Part shown: positions 15,221-25,853 of the stretch, one piece after another
How positions within the stretch are numbered: the stretch's first letter is position 1
Layout of the letters: each line of letters begins with the position of its first letter
Origin: Anastatus disparis
Taxonomy: Eukaryota > Arthropoda > Insecta > Hymenoptera > Eupelmidae
Assembly: GCA_017163975.1 (NCBI GenBank)
Contig: JAFFSR010000292.1
Coordinates: forward strand, 2,425,501-2,489,500
Reading direction: 5' to 3'
DNA: 64,000 nt
Program-made: the position numbers and the translations under genes
The notes under the pieces: model-generated
Database searches by the model: none
The model's input: the letters and a program-made list of their open reading frames with translations, nothing else
What the model was told of the DNA's origin: nothing

Positions 15221-15299
15221 AGTCACCAGAGCTGAGACTGAACCCGTGTCAACGAATTACGATCTCCACACCTTGGTCAACTGAGCCACCAAGCTCTAC
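15221..15299 (-). other. tRNA-like sequence (SINE head or tRNA relic)
   Basis: On the minus strand AGAGCTTGGTGGCTCAGTTG opens a box A-like stretch and GGGTTCAGTCTC is box B-like. The first six bases, AGAGCT, can pair with AGCTCT at the 3' end, like an acceptor stem. There is no clear anticodon arm of normal length and no encoded CCA, so it is more likely a SINE promoter or tRNA pseudogene than a working tRNA. It sits 147 bases beyond the inverted SINE and differs from it in sequence. Confidence 0.5.
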
Positions 15300-17271
15300 A
15301 AATTTTATATATGGTGTATCAATTTGATAGATTTATTGAAAAAAATTATTTTGAAAGTGAATCCTTGAAATATAATTGTTAATCTCGTTGCAAATAGGTT
15401 GAATCATAATTGCATCATGAATTGTAATACGCTAACGTCGATAATAAATGGTAGTTCCTATTTTTCTTTGTAAATATACATTTTTGGACTTAAAATTTAT
15501 TAGTTTCTTCTTTTTCTTTCTTTTATCGATTATGGTCAGCATTTAATTACAGTTGCGCCATTATCAAATGATGCTCGAATTGCAGTATAAAAATTAAAAA
15601 ATTAAATGTCAGCAAATGTCATTCAACTAACTGTTCATTTAATTTTCAAAGTCAATTACACAGTACCGTTATGCATATAAATTTTATTTTTCAAAGGAAT
15701 GGTATGCTAATAAATTTTATTAGCTGACCGTTCTTTATTCCTGTTGATTATAAATTTAACGATCGATTACACATAAACTAAACAAGTTTGCGGGCTAAAT
15801 TTCATAGTTTTTATCTTCAACTGTCTTCTTTATTTCCAGGGCTTTTGTTTCTATCGATCCGAGAATGAAACATCAAATAACAGTTTAGATAGAAAAATCA
15901 ATGATAAATTTTGATAGTCTTCTTCACCAGTTTACTCACTTTTTTATTTTTTGCATCGATCTTAGGAGTAGATCCTAAAAGCGAAATTTTCAGTTTATGG
16001 TTATAAGAAAATATTAATGTAGAATCAGTGCAAAAATTAAGTAACCATTTAAAAGGTTTTGTGAAAAATGAATTATTTGTTCTTATTTAAAAATTTTGTT
16101 TATGTATAGTAAAATGGTGATAAGTCTAAATAAAACTTTGGTATAGATGCAACATAGAATTGAATACAAAATTAAGAATTACTAAATATTTTTTTCTTTC
16201 TCCTTCTTTCTTATATTTATAATATAAGAAAATCGCTGCTAAGAAACTAATTACGCATTGGATTGATATTGTCTTTTCATGAAAAATATTTGTTCAATTT
16301 AAAAATTTTGGCTGATAGAAATACTTCTATTTTAAACTCTAAAAAGTAGTGTATACATTTGATTAAAAAAAATTTGTGATAATTATTTTGGAAATCCTAT
16401 TACAAGAAAATTTATATTAATAACAACACATATTTTATTATTTTGTTTTCTTAGGAAGAATAATGCAGGGACATTATAGCTCAGAAAATTTATTATGAAT
16501 CTCATAATTCTTACATCTTACTAGATTCTTTTGACAGTAAGGATCATATCTTATTAAATAATGTTTTTATTACTTTATTTTTCAAAAACTAGTAACAACA
16601 AAAACTTCATTATATATTTTGCTTTACGAAATCAACTAATTGTTTAATCTATCTATATTTTATAAAGTAACAATCATTTAAATGATGTTTCTCCAACAAA
16701 CATTGATTAATTATTATCATATCGTTTTTCGAACTAATGTTTTGTAATTTTTTTACTGAAATGATATCACATGCGTACATAAAAAATGTTAATTGGTTTT
16801 AAATGATTTTTCAGTAAACATATTTAAATATCCTAATAATTTAATTCTAAATTACAAAAGTAAGTAGTATAAATCAATATTTGAAGTTTTCTAAGCCTTG
16901 ATGTGCTCGAATCATTTTACATGAGTGAGTCGATCAAACAAAGATGATTGAAAATGTTTATTTTTTTTAAGGCTATAATTTAAAAAATACGACTTTTTGG
17001 GTATTATTTCTAATTAATTTCATATACTTTTAATGGGAATGCATCTGCATTTATGTATTGCACAATTTTCATTTGAATTTATATTATAAAGGGAACTTTA
17101 AAAAACTATGCTCATTATTTCATTATTTTCACCGCTTCTTGTTTTATGGAGTTAATCGATGTGTGCATTGAGCGGCTTATGTATAAGTAAAGTATATCAA
17201 TTTAATATAACGAGTTGTAAAAGGTAAATGCATTTAAATATTGTGCCATGTTTTTTACGGATCCTAGCCAA
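15300..17271. other. AT-rich stretch, nothing recognised
   Basis: Scattered A/T homopolymers. No open frame, RNA gene or repeat that I can support. Confidence 0.55.
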
Positions 17272-17459
17272 TGTAACAACCCCAAAACGCGCGATGTTTT
17301 ACTTAATAATTTTGTAATTTTTCTTAATAATTTCTCTTTTTTTTATGCATTTTTAATTTTTGTTTTCTTTTTTTTTGTCGCGACTATTTCTTACGAAATT
17401 TTCGACTTCTTTTGTAATAGAGAATTTCGGCTAATTGATAACAATTTTTTAAATTAGAA
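17272..17459 (+). mobile_element. Possible 5' fragment of a TGTAAC-type LTR
   Basis: It begins TGTAACAACCCC and continues AACGCGCGATGTTTTAC, which resembles the start of the LTR at 33,005 (TGTAACATTCC, then AACTCGTGATGTTTCTG) and of the solo LTR at 48,338 (TGTAACATCCC). A T-rich run follows, as in those LTRs. No matching right end (GTTACA) or duplication is visible before the SINE at 17.65 kb, so at best it is truncated. Confidence 0.35.
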
Positions 17460-17650
17460 GTTATTTTAAAATTCTAATTTTGTTATTTAATATAACAATA
17501 AATATAAAATTCATTATATAAGAAAGTAATTTTAATAAATTTAATATATACAATCAAAATGACTGTTTATTGTTATGTTAAATAAAAATCTTTTTTTTAT
17601 AACATTAATTGTACATTTGATTTGATATAAAAAATACTTCATTATTGAAT

Positions 17651-18090
17651 CGACGTATTGGCCGAGTGGTTTGGCACGCGGCAGGCGATCTGCAAAGTTA
17701 AGCGGCATTGGCCGCGGTTAGTATTTGGATGGGTGACCGCTCCAAGGAACGCTGCGCGTCCAGTCTGGACTTGCTTTGTGTGACGGTCGCTTGGGCGTGC
17801 TGGCCACATGACAATGTGAGCAAGAGGTGTGTCAAATACGGTGTAGGTATCCTTGTACAAGGATGTTTAATACCGAATCTGCTATATACATCGACCCATT
17901 CCGAGGGTTTTCCCAGGTTTTATCCCACTGGGTTTGCCTATAGGTTTTCCCCTCTTCACGGGCATTACCCCGAGCGAATGCTGAATGGGATGGGGTAAGA
18001 TGGGACAGGTAAATGAAAGATGAGAATTAATAAAGGTGTGGGGTTAATACGTTAAGATCGGCTCAGCCGGTGAACGTGGAAACCACCAAA
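17651..18090 (+). mobile_element. SINE with a tRNA-like A box and a 5S rRNA-derived promoter
   Basis: Bases 17,684-17,760 align with the 3' half of animal 5S rRNA, including the internal control region: AAAGTTAAGCGGC, GCGGTTAGTATTTGGATG and GGGTGACCGC are nearly the 5S A box, intermediate element and C box. The 33 bases before it do not match 5S but contain TGGCCGAGTGG, which fits the tRNA box A consensus. A 300-base body rich in G and C follows, out of keeping with the flanks, ending near GGCTCAGCCGG. This is the SINE3 (5S-derived) type with an apparently chimeric head. No clear target duplication was found. Open frames on both strands are by-products of the GC-rich body. Confidence 0.75.
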
Positions 18091-18743
18091 ATTTTTAAAT
18101 TTTAAACTTTTACTTAACTATTGTAAAAATAACTATAATGTAAATTTTAATTATCATTTAAATTAGTAAAAAATTGACTTTATCTTGTATTAAATACACA
18201 ATTTAATTTAACATCAGAGTACAAATGGTATTATTTTTGTTGGTAAACGAGTTTATTTGTATTTAGTAACGATAGTACTTTACTAACAAATCAAATTTAA
18301 AATCAAACAAATTAGAATTTATATTAAAGTCGAATACTGTTTGATTCGATAGATGGTTGATTTTATAATCGATAATATTTTTCTTTCAACTTACAAATTA
18401 TTTCTAGCATGAAATTATTACATAAACCATATATCTATTATTTACTTGATTGTAATTGCACTTATTAAATTTTTTGTTATGTTTTAAGTAATGTCCAATT
18501 GTAAATTTCAATAATTTATATGATTCGAATACTTTTATTTATGTATACTTGTTTATACGACAAAAACAAACGACTTAGGTGGCGCTGTATTAGACTCGCA
18601 ACATATCCGCCAAAGTCAACACTTGCATCATTCTTCTGTTGGATGTCGGTTAGTGCAGTTCGTTTCGCTGTGATATTTTAAATTATAAGACAAAGAAAAA
18701 AATATTTGAAAATATTAAAGATTGAACTTATTATAATTTAACA

Positions 18744-19151
18744 ATGAGTGACGAAAATAGTGAGAAAAATAAAGTGATTAGTGATCAACAAGTTAATAAA
18801 AAAAAACGACGCGGGCGAAAACGAAAGATTGCTGACAATGGAGACACGAACCAAGATGGCGATAAAAAGAGAATTTACGAACGTTACGCTATCAATAAAG
18901 ACACTTTTTCAGTCCACGCCATTAAAAGCCATACGTGTGATCCATGAATTGAAGCATATATATACAGAAACCAATATCGTACCTTGTGGATATCTCGATT
19001 CTGCGAAAAGACGACAAGCTCGTATATCCCTTTACTTAGCCATGCGTTTACACGAAATTTACCGGATGAAGAGTTCAAACAATACGCAATCTCATCGGCC
19101 ACATCATTATCGCTACGGACATTAATTTTGACGTATTATTTGCATCAATTG
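18744..19151 (+). pseudogene. Broken gene for a small basic nuclear-type protein, family unknown
   Basis: An ATG at 18,744 opens a 67-codon frame with a lysine/arginine block (KKKRRGRKRK, residues about 19-28) typical of a nuclear localisation signal. It ends at a TGA, but protein-like sequence continues in the other frames: a Lys/Arg-rich stretch ending SAKRRQARISLYLA, then LPDEEFKQYAISSATS and LRTLILTYYLHQL up to 19,148. A good splice donor, GTAAGT, follows at 19,152. The simplest reading is one exon with two frameshifts, either a pseudogene or the first exon of a dead element. I do not recognise the family. The next 700 bases hold a large inverted repeat that might belong to the same dead element. 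Confidence 0.4.
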
Positions 19152-19337
19152 TAAGTAAGTTTTATATATTTATAATTTTATGTAACAATCAGGGGTGGGG
19201 GCATATTTACTCAATCAAAAAATTGATTATGTTCTAAAATTTAAAAGAGTTGAAATTTTGTTTTGAAGTGTTATTTTTTCAACTATTAAAAATTTTACTA
19301 CTTACATGTATATTGATTATATTCCTCCATCAGATTT

Positions 19338-19823
19338 TGAAGCACATATGGGCAAATCTTCAAAACTTTCAATTTTCTCGTGATGCTTTTGAAAAGTCCT
19401 TTTACGACTACTAGTGGATTGCCGCATGATGCACACTGTCTAAACTGGGTTCACACGTTTTGAGCAATCCTGTGACTCTATTTCTGATGGATTTAGTAAG
19501 TGTGCCATCAACGGCACAGTAGATATTTCTATAAAACGTAAATTTTTATATACATAAAATTATGTAATTTTTCATATATAAAAATTATGTAATTTTTCAT
19601 ATATAAAAATTTACGTTTTATAGAAATATCTACTGCGTCGTTGGTGGCACGCTTAGCAAATCCATTAGAAATAGAGCCACAGGATTGCACAAAAGGTATG
19701 AACTTCGTTTAGATATTGTACATCATGCGGCAACCCAGTAACAGCTGCAAAATAATTCGCCACTAGTACATAAAAAGTTTTGAAGATTTGCCCGTATACA
19801 TCGTGCAGATTTTTTGATATTAT
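19338..19823. repeat. Diverged inverted repeat, arms about 215 bp
   Basis: The left arm (about 19,338-19,549) and right arm (about 19,601-19,823) are reverse complements. The innermost part, with TTTCTATAAAACGTAAATTTT, is essentially perfect, while the outer parts match with many substitutions (GGGCAAATCTTCAAAACTTT in both). The spacer is itself a short direct repeat of TAAAAATTATGTAATTTTTCATATA. Read on the minus strand, the right arm keeps a 71-codon open frame (19,880-19,665); the left arm has stops. It looks like head-to-head copies of one sequence, either a foldback arrangement or two inverted element remnants. Confidence 0.7.
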
Positions 19824-20419
19824 CAATTCTGCTGCTACTGTTACAGCAAGTTGATTGTATTTAAAAAGCATTGAATGCATTCACGCAAGTACGCGAAGCG
19901 GGCAGGATGGAATTAAAAATAAAAATTGTTTTTTTAATTGACAATATACCATATCGCGTACTCTTCTACGCCATAAAAAGTTACATTTTCGTCGTACAAC
20001 GTCGGATAGCTGAATATAAATTAAATAATTCATTATTCGGAAAATCATAATTCGAAAATTATTTTCACTGCCATTCTTCATCATTTTTTTTAAATAAAAA
20101 AATATGAACCGTGCACGTGGAACGTTTCACTATGCAAGAAAAAAACTGAATAAGTATTACTTACGATTCTTTATATTTATATGATTTTAGATTTAGGGGA
20201 ATAGGTTTGATGAAAATTACAGAGAAAGATGAAAAATATTCTAACCACCAGACAGGTGAACGCGTACATGACTGATATCAGTATTGTTATTGTAATGCAC
20301 TTTTAATTCGTTAGTGTTTCATTAAATTCTCACCATTACTACAGAAATGTATATAAAAAATTAAAGGGCTAAAACACTTGACAATGCTGCTACCTGCTGT
20401 GTGTAATAAACCTCTCACC

Positions 20420-20424
20420 TTCTT

Positions 20425-20469
<45 letters not shown>

Positions 20470-20472
20470 TCT
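20420..20472. repeat. (CT)n microsatellite
   Basis: A run of about 50 bases of almost pure CT with a few TTTCT interruptions, just left of a probable LINE tail. Confidence 0.9.
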
Positions 20473-20494
20473 TGTATACTACTGTAAATCTTTA

Positions 20495-20552
20495 TGGTTA
20501 TACAGGGTTTAACCCCACGACCTAAAATAAATGTTTCAATCAATCAATCAAT
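20495..20552 (+). mobile_element. Probable LINE 3' end
   Basis: The sequence GTTATACAGGGTTTAACCCC, then AAATAAATG and a (CAAT)n tail, resembles the 3' terminus of a non-LTR retrotransposon, which often ends in a short tandem repeat. No reverse transcriptase frame is visible upstream, so only a heavily 5'-truncated copy could be present. Confidence 0.4.
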
Positions 20553-21032
20553 CTCTTTCATACTGACTACATTTTTTCTTACACTTGCAATATATAAACA
20601 TATTGTCCAATTTTAGATATATCTCTCTCTTATACCTTTGCAAACATATTTATCAGTTTTCAAAATACCGAGCAGCTGCCCGCGTACTATTCGAAGTTTA
20701 CGAAAAATTAGCCATCCAAGATTTCTACAAATGAGAAAACATAGATTTTTTAAAAAAAGAAAGAGAAAGAATATCTGATAATATGCAACATCCACCAAGC
20801 AGGCGTTAAAAATTTTTTCACGCTTACAAGATGTATGTTTCCTATGATTTTTCTATTACAATCCAAAGAACAAACCTTTCTATCTTTATATTTTTAAATA
20901 CTATTGTGAAATAATACCCTACAACGAGTTTTCTTCGCAATATCGTTAGAATTTTCAGTTTAGTTCCGTCAACTTATTCGATAGGTGTACTTCTCGTTTT
21001 TTTCGATTTAAACGAAAATTTTTTCAAACAAA

Positions 21033-21188
21033 ATGAATAGTGATCAAATAAGTAATGCTCAGTGTTTAGCAGATGCTATCCTTAAAGAGCCAGAGGGAGA
21101 AGCAATATTAGGAAATATGGCTACTACCGAATCAAGTGTTGTTTCGCAAAATGTGAATAATATCGGAGAAAGTGCTAATAGCGATTAA
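21033..21188 (+). CDS. Short ORF upstream of the two-exon gene
   Basis: A 51-codon frame starts at ATG 21,033, preceded by AACAAA. It is acidic and polar and ends VSQNVNNIGESANSD. Residues SQNVNNIGESAN recur as SQNVNIEESAN early in the next ORF (from 21,275), and the DNA is similar too, so the two frames share a duplicated block. It may be an upstream ORF, a frameshifted first part of the same gene, or a separate exon. The intervening 86 bases contain stops in this frame. Confidence 0.4.
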   Translation: MNSDQISNAQCLADAILKEPEGEAILGNMATTESSVVSQNVNNIGESANSD

Positions 21189-21274
21189 GAACAAAGTGAT
21201 AATATGGAGTGGATCGATACGTTTACGATATGGAGTGGATAAACATTAGTTAAGAAGAGAGGGTAGGAGAAGAA

Positions 21275-22658
21275 ATGATTGATAAATTTATTAGTGAATC
21301 GACGAATAGTGTAGCGCTTTTTTCTCAAAATGTTAATATAGAAGAAAGTGCTAATATAGAAGAGAGAGAAAAAGAAGTGAAGATTAAAAATATTCTCGAT
21401 AAATCAACGAGTGATATCTTACAAAATGAAAATATCGGTGTTAATAAGACAGAAGAAGAAATAAATCAAATAAAGTGGTACGACGCAATCATCGAAGAAA
21501 GAACAGAAATGCCTGTACTAGATGATATAATAGATTTAATAGATGATGGTAGCATTAATAATCATGAGGTAGAGGAAAACCTTAATACACAGGACAACAA
21601 CGAAGATATAATAATTTTAAATGAAGTAAAAAAGGAAGAAGAAAATAGAACAATGATTTCAAAAGAAGACGAGAGGGTCATAAATTTTGCAAAAGTGCGG
21701 GAAATTACGTTACTAGACCCAATGGAAAAATTAAAGAAATTAGCAGAGTTAGGAATCATTTTAAGTCAGTGCAAAAAAAAAAAATTAGATTTTCTGACGC
21801 ATAAACTTACGCAAAAACGGACACACCCGGATAGACATATAATCTATTGCTGGACAAAGAAAATTTTAAATGCAATAGTTATAACTACACCGTCATTCAC
21901 TCTGACAGCGGAACAATTTTTCAATACTCTAACCCCTATAGCAAGGCCAAAGACGGATGGGAATCTTCCACACTTTGAAATGAGGCAAAAAAGCGTACGA
22001 TGTGTGATATTTGAACTATCATACTTGCAGGCCAAGATAATAGGATAGTAAGTATTTTTATCATTAATATTTTTATTTTATAAAGTAATTATAAAAACAT
22101 TTTGTTATTGTGAAAACGTTTTGAAAATCATTTTCAAGCTATTTATAATGTTATTTTTTATTTTTATACAAAATACTTATATAACATTTTTTTAATTGTG
22201 AAAACTTTTATTTTTTTAAATCGCTTTCAACTTATTTATAATTTTAAAAAATGTATAAATTTTTCTATTTTTCAAAACTTTAAAAAAAAATTATTTTAAA
22301 ATAAAATTTTTATTTATAATTATTATTTTTTAATTCATCAATATACTTATAATTTTAATTTTTTTGTTTCAGCGCCCAAATTCACACATCAACGTTGATG
22401 CACGCGACATTAAGGAAAAATGTTATAAATCACGTATGGCGTTTCAAAGCAGCACAAAATTCTGCGAGGACGATAGTTAAATTCGACAACGACATGGAAT
22501 TAACTAAATATCCCTATGGAGGGGAAGAATTTTTTAAAGTAATACACAAAGAAGAATTCGAGGCAATTTTGAAACAACAACCTCAAACATCACTTTTATA
22601 TAATCGGAAACGTAGTTATCCACCAACACCTACACACGTGTATGAAGGTATCGAATAA
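21275..22658 (+). CDS. Two-exon gene of unknown function
   Basis: Exon 1 is 21,275-22,047 and exon 2 is 22,373-22,658. The intron 22,048-22,372 starts GTAAGT, is very AT-rich and ends TTTTTTTGTTTCAG. Splicing removes the in-frame TAG at the donor and keeps the frame, giving a product of about 352 residues. The first 150 residues are strongly acidic and low-complexity (Glu/Asp/Asn/Ile). Residues about 150-257 look globular, with a lysine cluster (CKKKKLDF) and an AEQFFNTLTPIA segment. Exon 2 adds about 95 residues, including a WRFKAAQ segment and KYPYGGEEFF. No known domain, signal peptide or membrane segment is evident. It lies about 370 bases left of the LTR element and could be a host gene, a domesticated element gene or a cargo gene. 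Confidence 0.6.
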
Positions 22659-23032
22659 AAACATTTTAATATATTTACTTGTGTTAGTTATCTTTTATTT
22701 TTACCTTAATTCCCTATTCCTTAAAAATCTATATTAATATATCAAATAAACTATTTAATTTTTGTTCTTTTTTTCATTTGTATAAATAATTAAAATTATA
22801 AATAATTTATTCAAACTTTTCGTAAATTTATATTATACTATTCCTGAAAGAAAAGGATATAAAAAATTTTAAATTAAAAAATGTTGATATATTCACATAC
22901 GGTCCTTTTCAGGACTAGCAAATATATTAATCATAGGAAATAATCGATGAATAAAATTGATAAACAAAATTGATAAATAAAATTAATAAATAAAATAGTA
23001 CTCCATAATAGCCTCAGACTGGGGAAGGGGGA
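22659..23032. other. AT-rich spacer; purine-rich run before the LTR-like start
   Basis: Nothing coding. The last bases (CTGGGGAAGGGGGAA, 23,018-23,032) are a purine run immediately before TGTCACG, resembling a polypurine tract placed before an LTR. That would be the 3' end of another element rather than the 5' end of the one that follows. Confidence 0.4.
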
Positions 23033-23466
23033 ATGTCACGCTATACCACCACATGTACACTATAACAGCCCCAGACATGTAGGGGATGTAAAAATGCCTA
23101 TATACTACTTATAAAGTTATAATACAAAAGCGCTAAATAAAAACAAAGTCCAGTGCGAACATTGAAAGGAATTGGTAACCCTCGAACATCGGCAATAAGG
23201 AGAATTATAAGGAGTGAAACACTCTCCATTTGTTAATTAACAATAAAGGTAAGATTTTTAATTATTTATAATTTATATCATTACCCCATCCTCAACCCTT
23301 ACTCGCCGGTATAACTAAAAAGGTCTCGGGACCTTGCAAATAATATGTCTACGTCTCACAATTAAAGCCACGCGTTTTCAATTAATTGCACTAGCCGCTT
23401 GGTGCATAAAAATATTTTAGTTAATGCCCCGGTAAAAACTAGTAAATATTTCATCGGGACGTTATA
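23033..23466 (+). repeat. 5' LTR (only its last 340 bases match the 3' LTR)
   Basis: Bases 23,126-23,466 match 35,914-36,251 closely, from AAAAGCGCTAAATAAA to CATCGGGACGTTAYA, with several substitutions and small indels that indicate age. TGTCACG at 23,033 could be the left terminus. The preceding 93 bases do not match the 3' LTR. The shared block contains AAAAGGTCTCGGGACCTT and a TTAATTGCACTAGCC segment that also recur, diverged, in the LTRs at 49.2 and 57.6 kb. Confidence 0.75.
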
Positions 23467-23479
23467 GCTAAAATAAAAC

Positions 23480-23497
23480 TGGTGACAGCGGTGGGAT
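23480..23497 (+). other. Primer-binding site, tRNA-Leu type
   Basis: TGGTGACAGCGGTGGGAT lies 13 bases after the LTR end. Its complement ends CCACCGCTGTCACCA, which looks like the 3' end of a leucine tRNA with its CCA. In retroelements a tRNA annealed here primes minus-strand DNA synthesis. The assignment to leucine is from the general form of tRNA-Leu acceptor arms. Confidence 0.6.
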
Positions 23498-23511
23498 ACC
23501 CTGAGCCTAGA

Positions 23512-23811
23512 ATGGCTCCGCCTAGTTTTACCCAATATATACCTCAAGGCCCTTATCAATACATGCCAATGCACCCCATACCTCCAATGCCATATCCTTA
23601 TCTATACCCATACATCTTGCCATATCAGCCCCAGTATCCACCAATGAATTATCGATCCATAAAACAACAAGAAGCTTTAAACTCCTTGCCTGCTCGTCAG
23701 ATGGACGTCCTGACGAGCAAGACCAACATAGAGTGCCCACTAGCAGTAAAATTTATAACTGCAGCCAACAGGAGAAACCTGCAGCAAGGGAACAGGTCCA
23801 GTCAGAACTAA
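23512..23811 (+). pseudogene. gag remnant
   Basis: A 99-residue frame starts at ATG 23,512, just past the primer site. Its first half is rich in Pro, Tyr and Met, and the end (frame overlap with the protease frame at 23,733) has a Gln-rich stretch like a gag C-terminus. Gypsy gag proteins are usually 300-450 residues, and no capsid or zinc-knuckle part is visible, so most of gag has probably been lost by an internal deletion. The role would have been the virus-like particle shell. Confidence 0.5.
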
Positions 23812-24110
23812 GAGGAAGAACAGAATTTTTAATAAATACAGGAGCAGAAATAAATTCAATTCACGTAAGGTCCTTACACCCCAGAACGGTCATTGCCGCT
23901 CACGAGGCCATGACCATTACAGGTATTACTACCGACTCCTTTAACACAGCCGGATCTACAGAAATCACGCTGTTCGACAAACCCATTTGATTCCAAGTTG
24001 TAACTGGAAATCTACCCATACCAGCACCAGGAATCCTAGGAGTTGACTTTTTAAGAAATGAATCAGCTGAAATCTCCTTCCACCATAATGCGCTCATAAC
24101 CTCGTCTCAA
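23733..24110 (+). pseudogene. Retropepsin-like protease, inactivated
   Basis: The open part (23,733-23,990) carries FLINTGAEINSI, the active-site loop of a retroviral aspartic protease in which the catalytic Asp of DTGA is replaced by Asn. A stop follows at 23,988. In the same region GILGVDFLR, the conserved C-terminal G-I-L-G-x-D motif, is still readable. The enzyme would cleave Gag-Pol. The Asp-to-Asn change alone would abolish activity. Confidence 0.75.
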
Positions 24111-24472
24111 CCAATACACGCGGTGAGATTTATAAATTACGAATATAGGGCACCTAAATCGACAAGATATATTCTATAAGCTCGGTCAAAGACGCCAATC
24201 ACCATAAACCTGGAACCATCTATTCTAAAAACAGGATACATTCCACGTTTAAAAACTCACGAAAATATTTTTATAGGTGAAGCAATAGTAACCAACGACC
24301 AACATAAGTGTGTTGTGATGGCGATCAATTCATATGAAGAAGATGCTGAAATAGAGATACCACTACAAGAATTACAGGCATACGACGATTCTGATTTGAA
24401 GAATCAGAAGATTTCTTTGATAGTGAAGGTTCAGAAATAGACCTTTCTATAAACGAAAGACTTCAAAAGATC

Positions 24473-25315
24473 TTGGACAGCTTACGCCTAGAACATTTAA
24501 ACGAAAAGGAAAAACATGTCCTACGAATAGTCGCTGACTACCCTCAGTTATTTCATCTGCCTGGGGACAAATTACCAGTCACGGACATTTTAAAACATTG
24601 TATCCCTACGAAGGATGATGCACCTGTATTTGTCAAACAGTACAGATACCCTTCCGTCCACAGAGAGGAAATACAACGCCAAGTGACAAAATTATCAAAT
24701 GATGGAATAATCGAAAATTCGAAATCTCCATATAACTCGCCTCTATGGATAATACCAAAGAAGAATGATTCTAAGGGAAACAAAAGATGGCGAATGGTAA
24801 TAGACTACAGAGCCCTAAACGAGAAAACAATAGGCGACGCATACCTTCTTTCAAACATTACAGAAATCCTAGATCGTCTCGGAGGAACGAAATATTTTTC
24901 TATCTTCGATCTAGCCTCAGAATTTCATCAAATCGAAGTCAATGAAGCAGACAGACATAAGACTGCCTTCAGTTCAGCTACTGGACATTACTATTACGTG
25001 AGAATGCCTTTTGGCCTTTGCTTGGAACCTACGACCTTTCAAAGGCTCATGAACCTAGTTTTATTAGATCTGCAAGATTTAGAATTACTAGTTTACTTAG
25101 ACGACGTCATTATCTTCGCCTCAGACTTGATAGAACACGAGAAAAAGGTGCAACGACTCTTTAATCGACTTCTCGATGCTAAACTCTCGTTGCAACCAGA
25201 CAAGTGCGAATTTTTGCGCACAGAGGTAGAATATTTAGGTCATATTATCTCCGAGGAAAGAGTTAAACCAGATCCAAAAAAAGACAATGGCTGTCAGGAA
25301 CTTTCCAAAACCTAA
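24473..25315 (+). pseudogene. Reverse transcriptase domain of Gypsy pol
   Basis: 280 open residues. Visible in order: SPYNSPLWIIPKK and WRMVIDYRALNEKT (fingers), FDLASEFHQIEV (motif A region with the catalytic Asp; the usual G of ASGFHQI is E), MPFGLCLEPTTFQRLMN (motif B), and YLDDVIIFASD (motif C with the two catalytic Asp). The C-terminal SLQPDKCEFL and YLGHIIS are the thumb/connection signature. It copies element RNA into DNA. A frameshift at about 25,290 separates it from RNase H. About 360 bases upstream also read as pol but with stops. Confidence 0.9.
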
Positions 25316-25781
25316 AACTCAAACAAACACAAGACAATTTTTAAGACTCGCTGGTTATTACCGAAGATTCATAGAAGGATTTTTAGCCAGGGCAAGACCT
25401 CTCTCTGACCTAAAGAAAATCGTTCCATTTGAATGGACAGAAAAACACGAAGAAAACTTCGAAGACTTGAAAAACGCCCTATGCAGTGCACCGGTTCTCC
25501 AACACCCCAATTTTGAAAAACCCTTTATACTCACCACCGACACATCTGACTACGCTGTAGGTGCTGTACTTAGTCAAAGAGAAATAGGTCTAGATCAACC
25601 TATAGCATATATGTCGCTAATGATGAAGCCAGCAGAAAGGAACTACACAACAGAAAAGAAATGTTTAGCTATAATATACGCTATTTTACATTTTCGCCTA
25701 TACCTATACGGACGAGAATTCACGCTCGTAAGCGATCACGAACCACTCAAATGGATAGACTCAGTGAAGCCACCTATTTAA
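25287..25781 (+). pseudogene. RNase H domain of Gypsy pol
   Basis: It overlaps the RT frame by 29 bases in a different phase, showing a frameshift in what was one polyprotein. LAGYYRRFIEGF is the RT-RNase H tether. TTDTSDYAVGAVLSQ carries the first catalytic Asp, TTEKKCLAIIYAI the Glu, and LVSDHEPLKWI the next Asp. The domain removes the RNA strand of RNA-DNA hybrids. A TAA at 25,779 ends it, but the following frame (from 25,854) continues with NADALSRNP, the usual end of this domain. Confidence 0.88.
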
Positions 25782-25853
25782 AGGTTAATAAGATAGCGAA
25801 CTCGGCTAAGGGAATACCAATACAAATTTTTTCATGAACCCGGTCGACTCAAT

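Noticed and set aside
17684..17760. Genuine 5S rRNA gene
   Set aside because: Only the 3' half matches; the 5' third is different and no terminator T run follows at the right distance.
17642..17998. Open frames on both strands in a GC-rich patch
   Set aside because: They overlap the 5S-derived SINE and follow its composition.
20640..20770. Coding-like stretch reading SKYRAAARVLFEVYEKLAIQ
   Set aside because: About 30 codons before a stop, no start or splice signals, no partner piece found.
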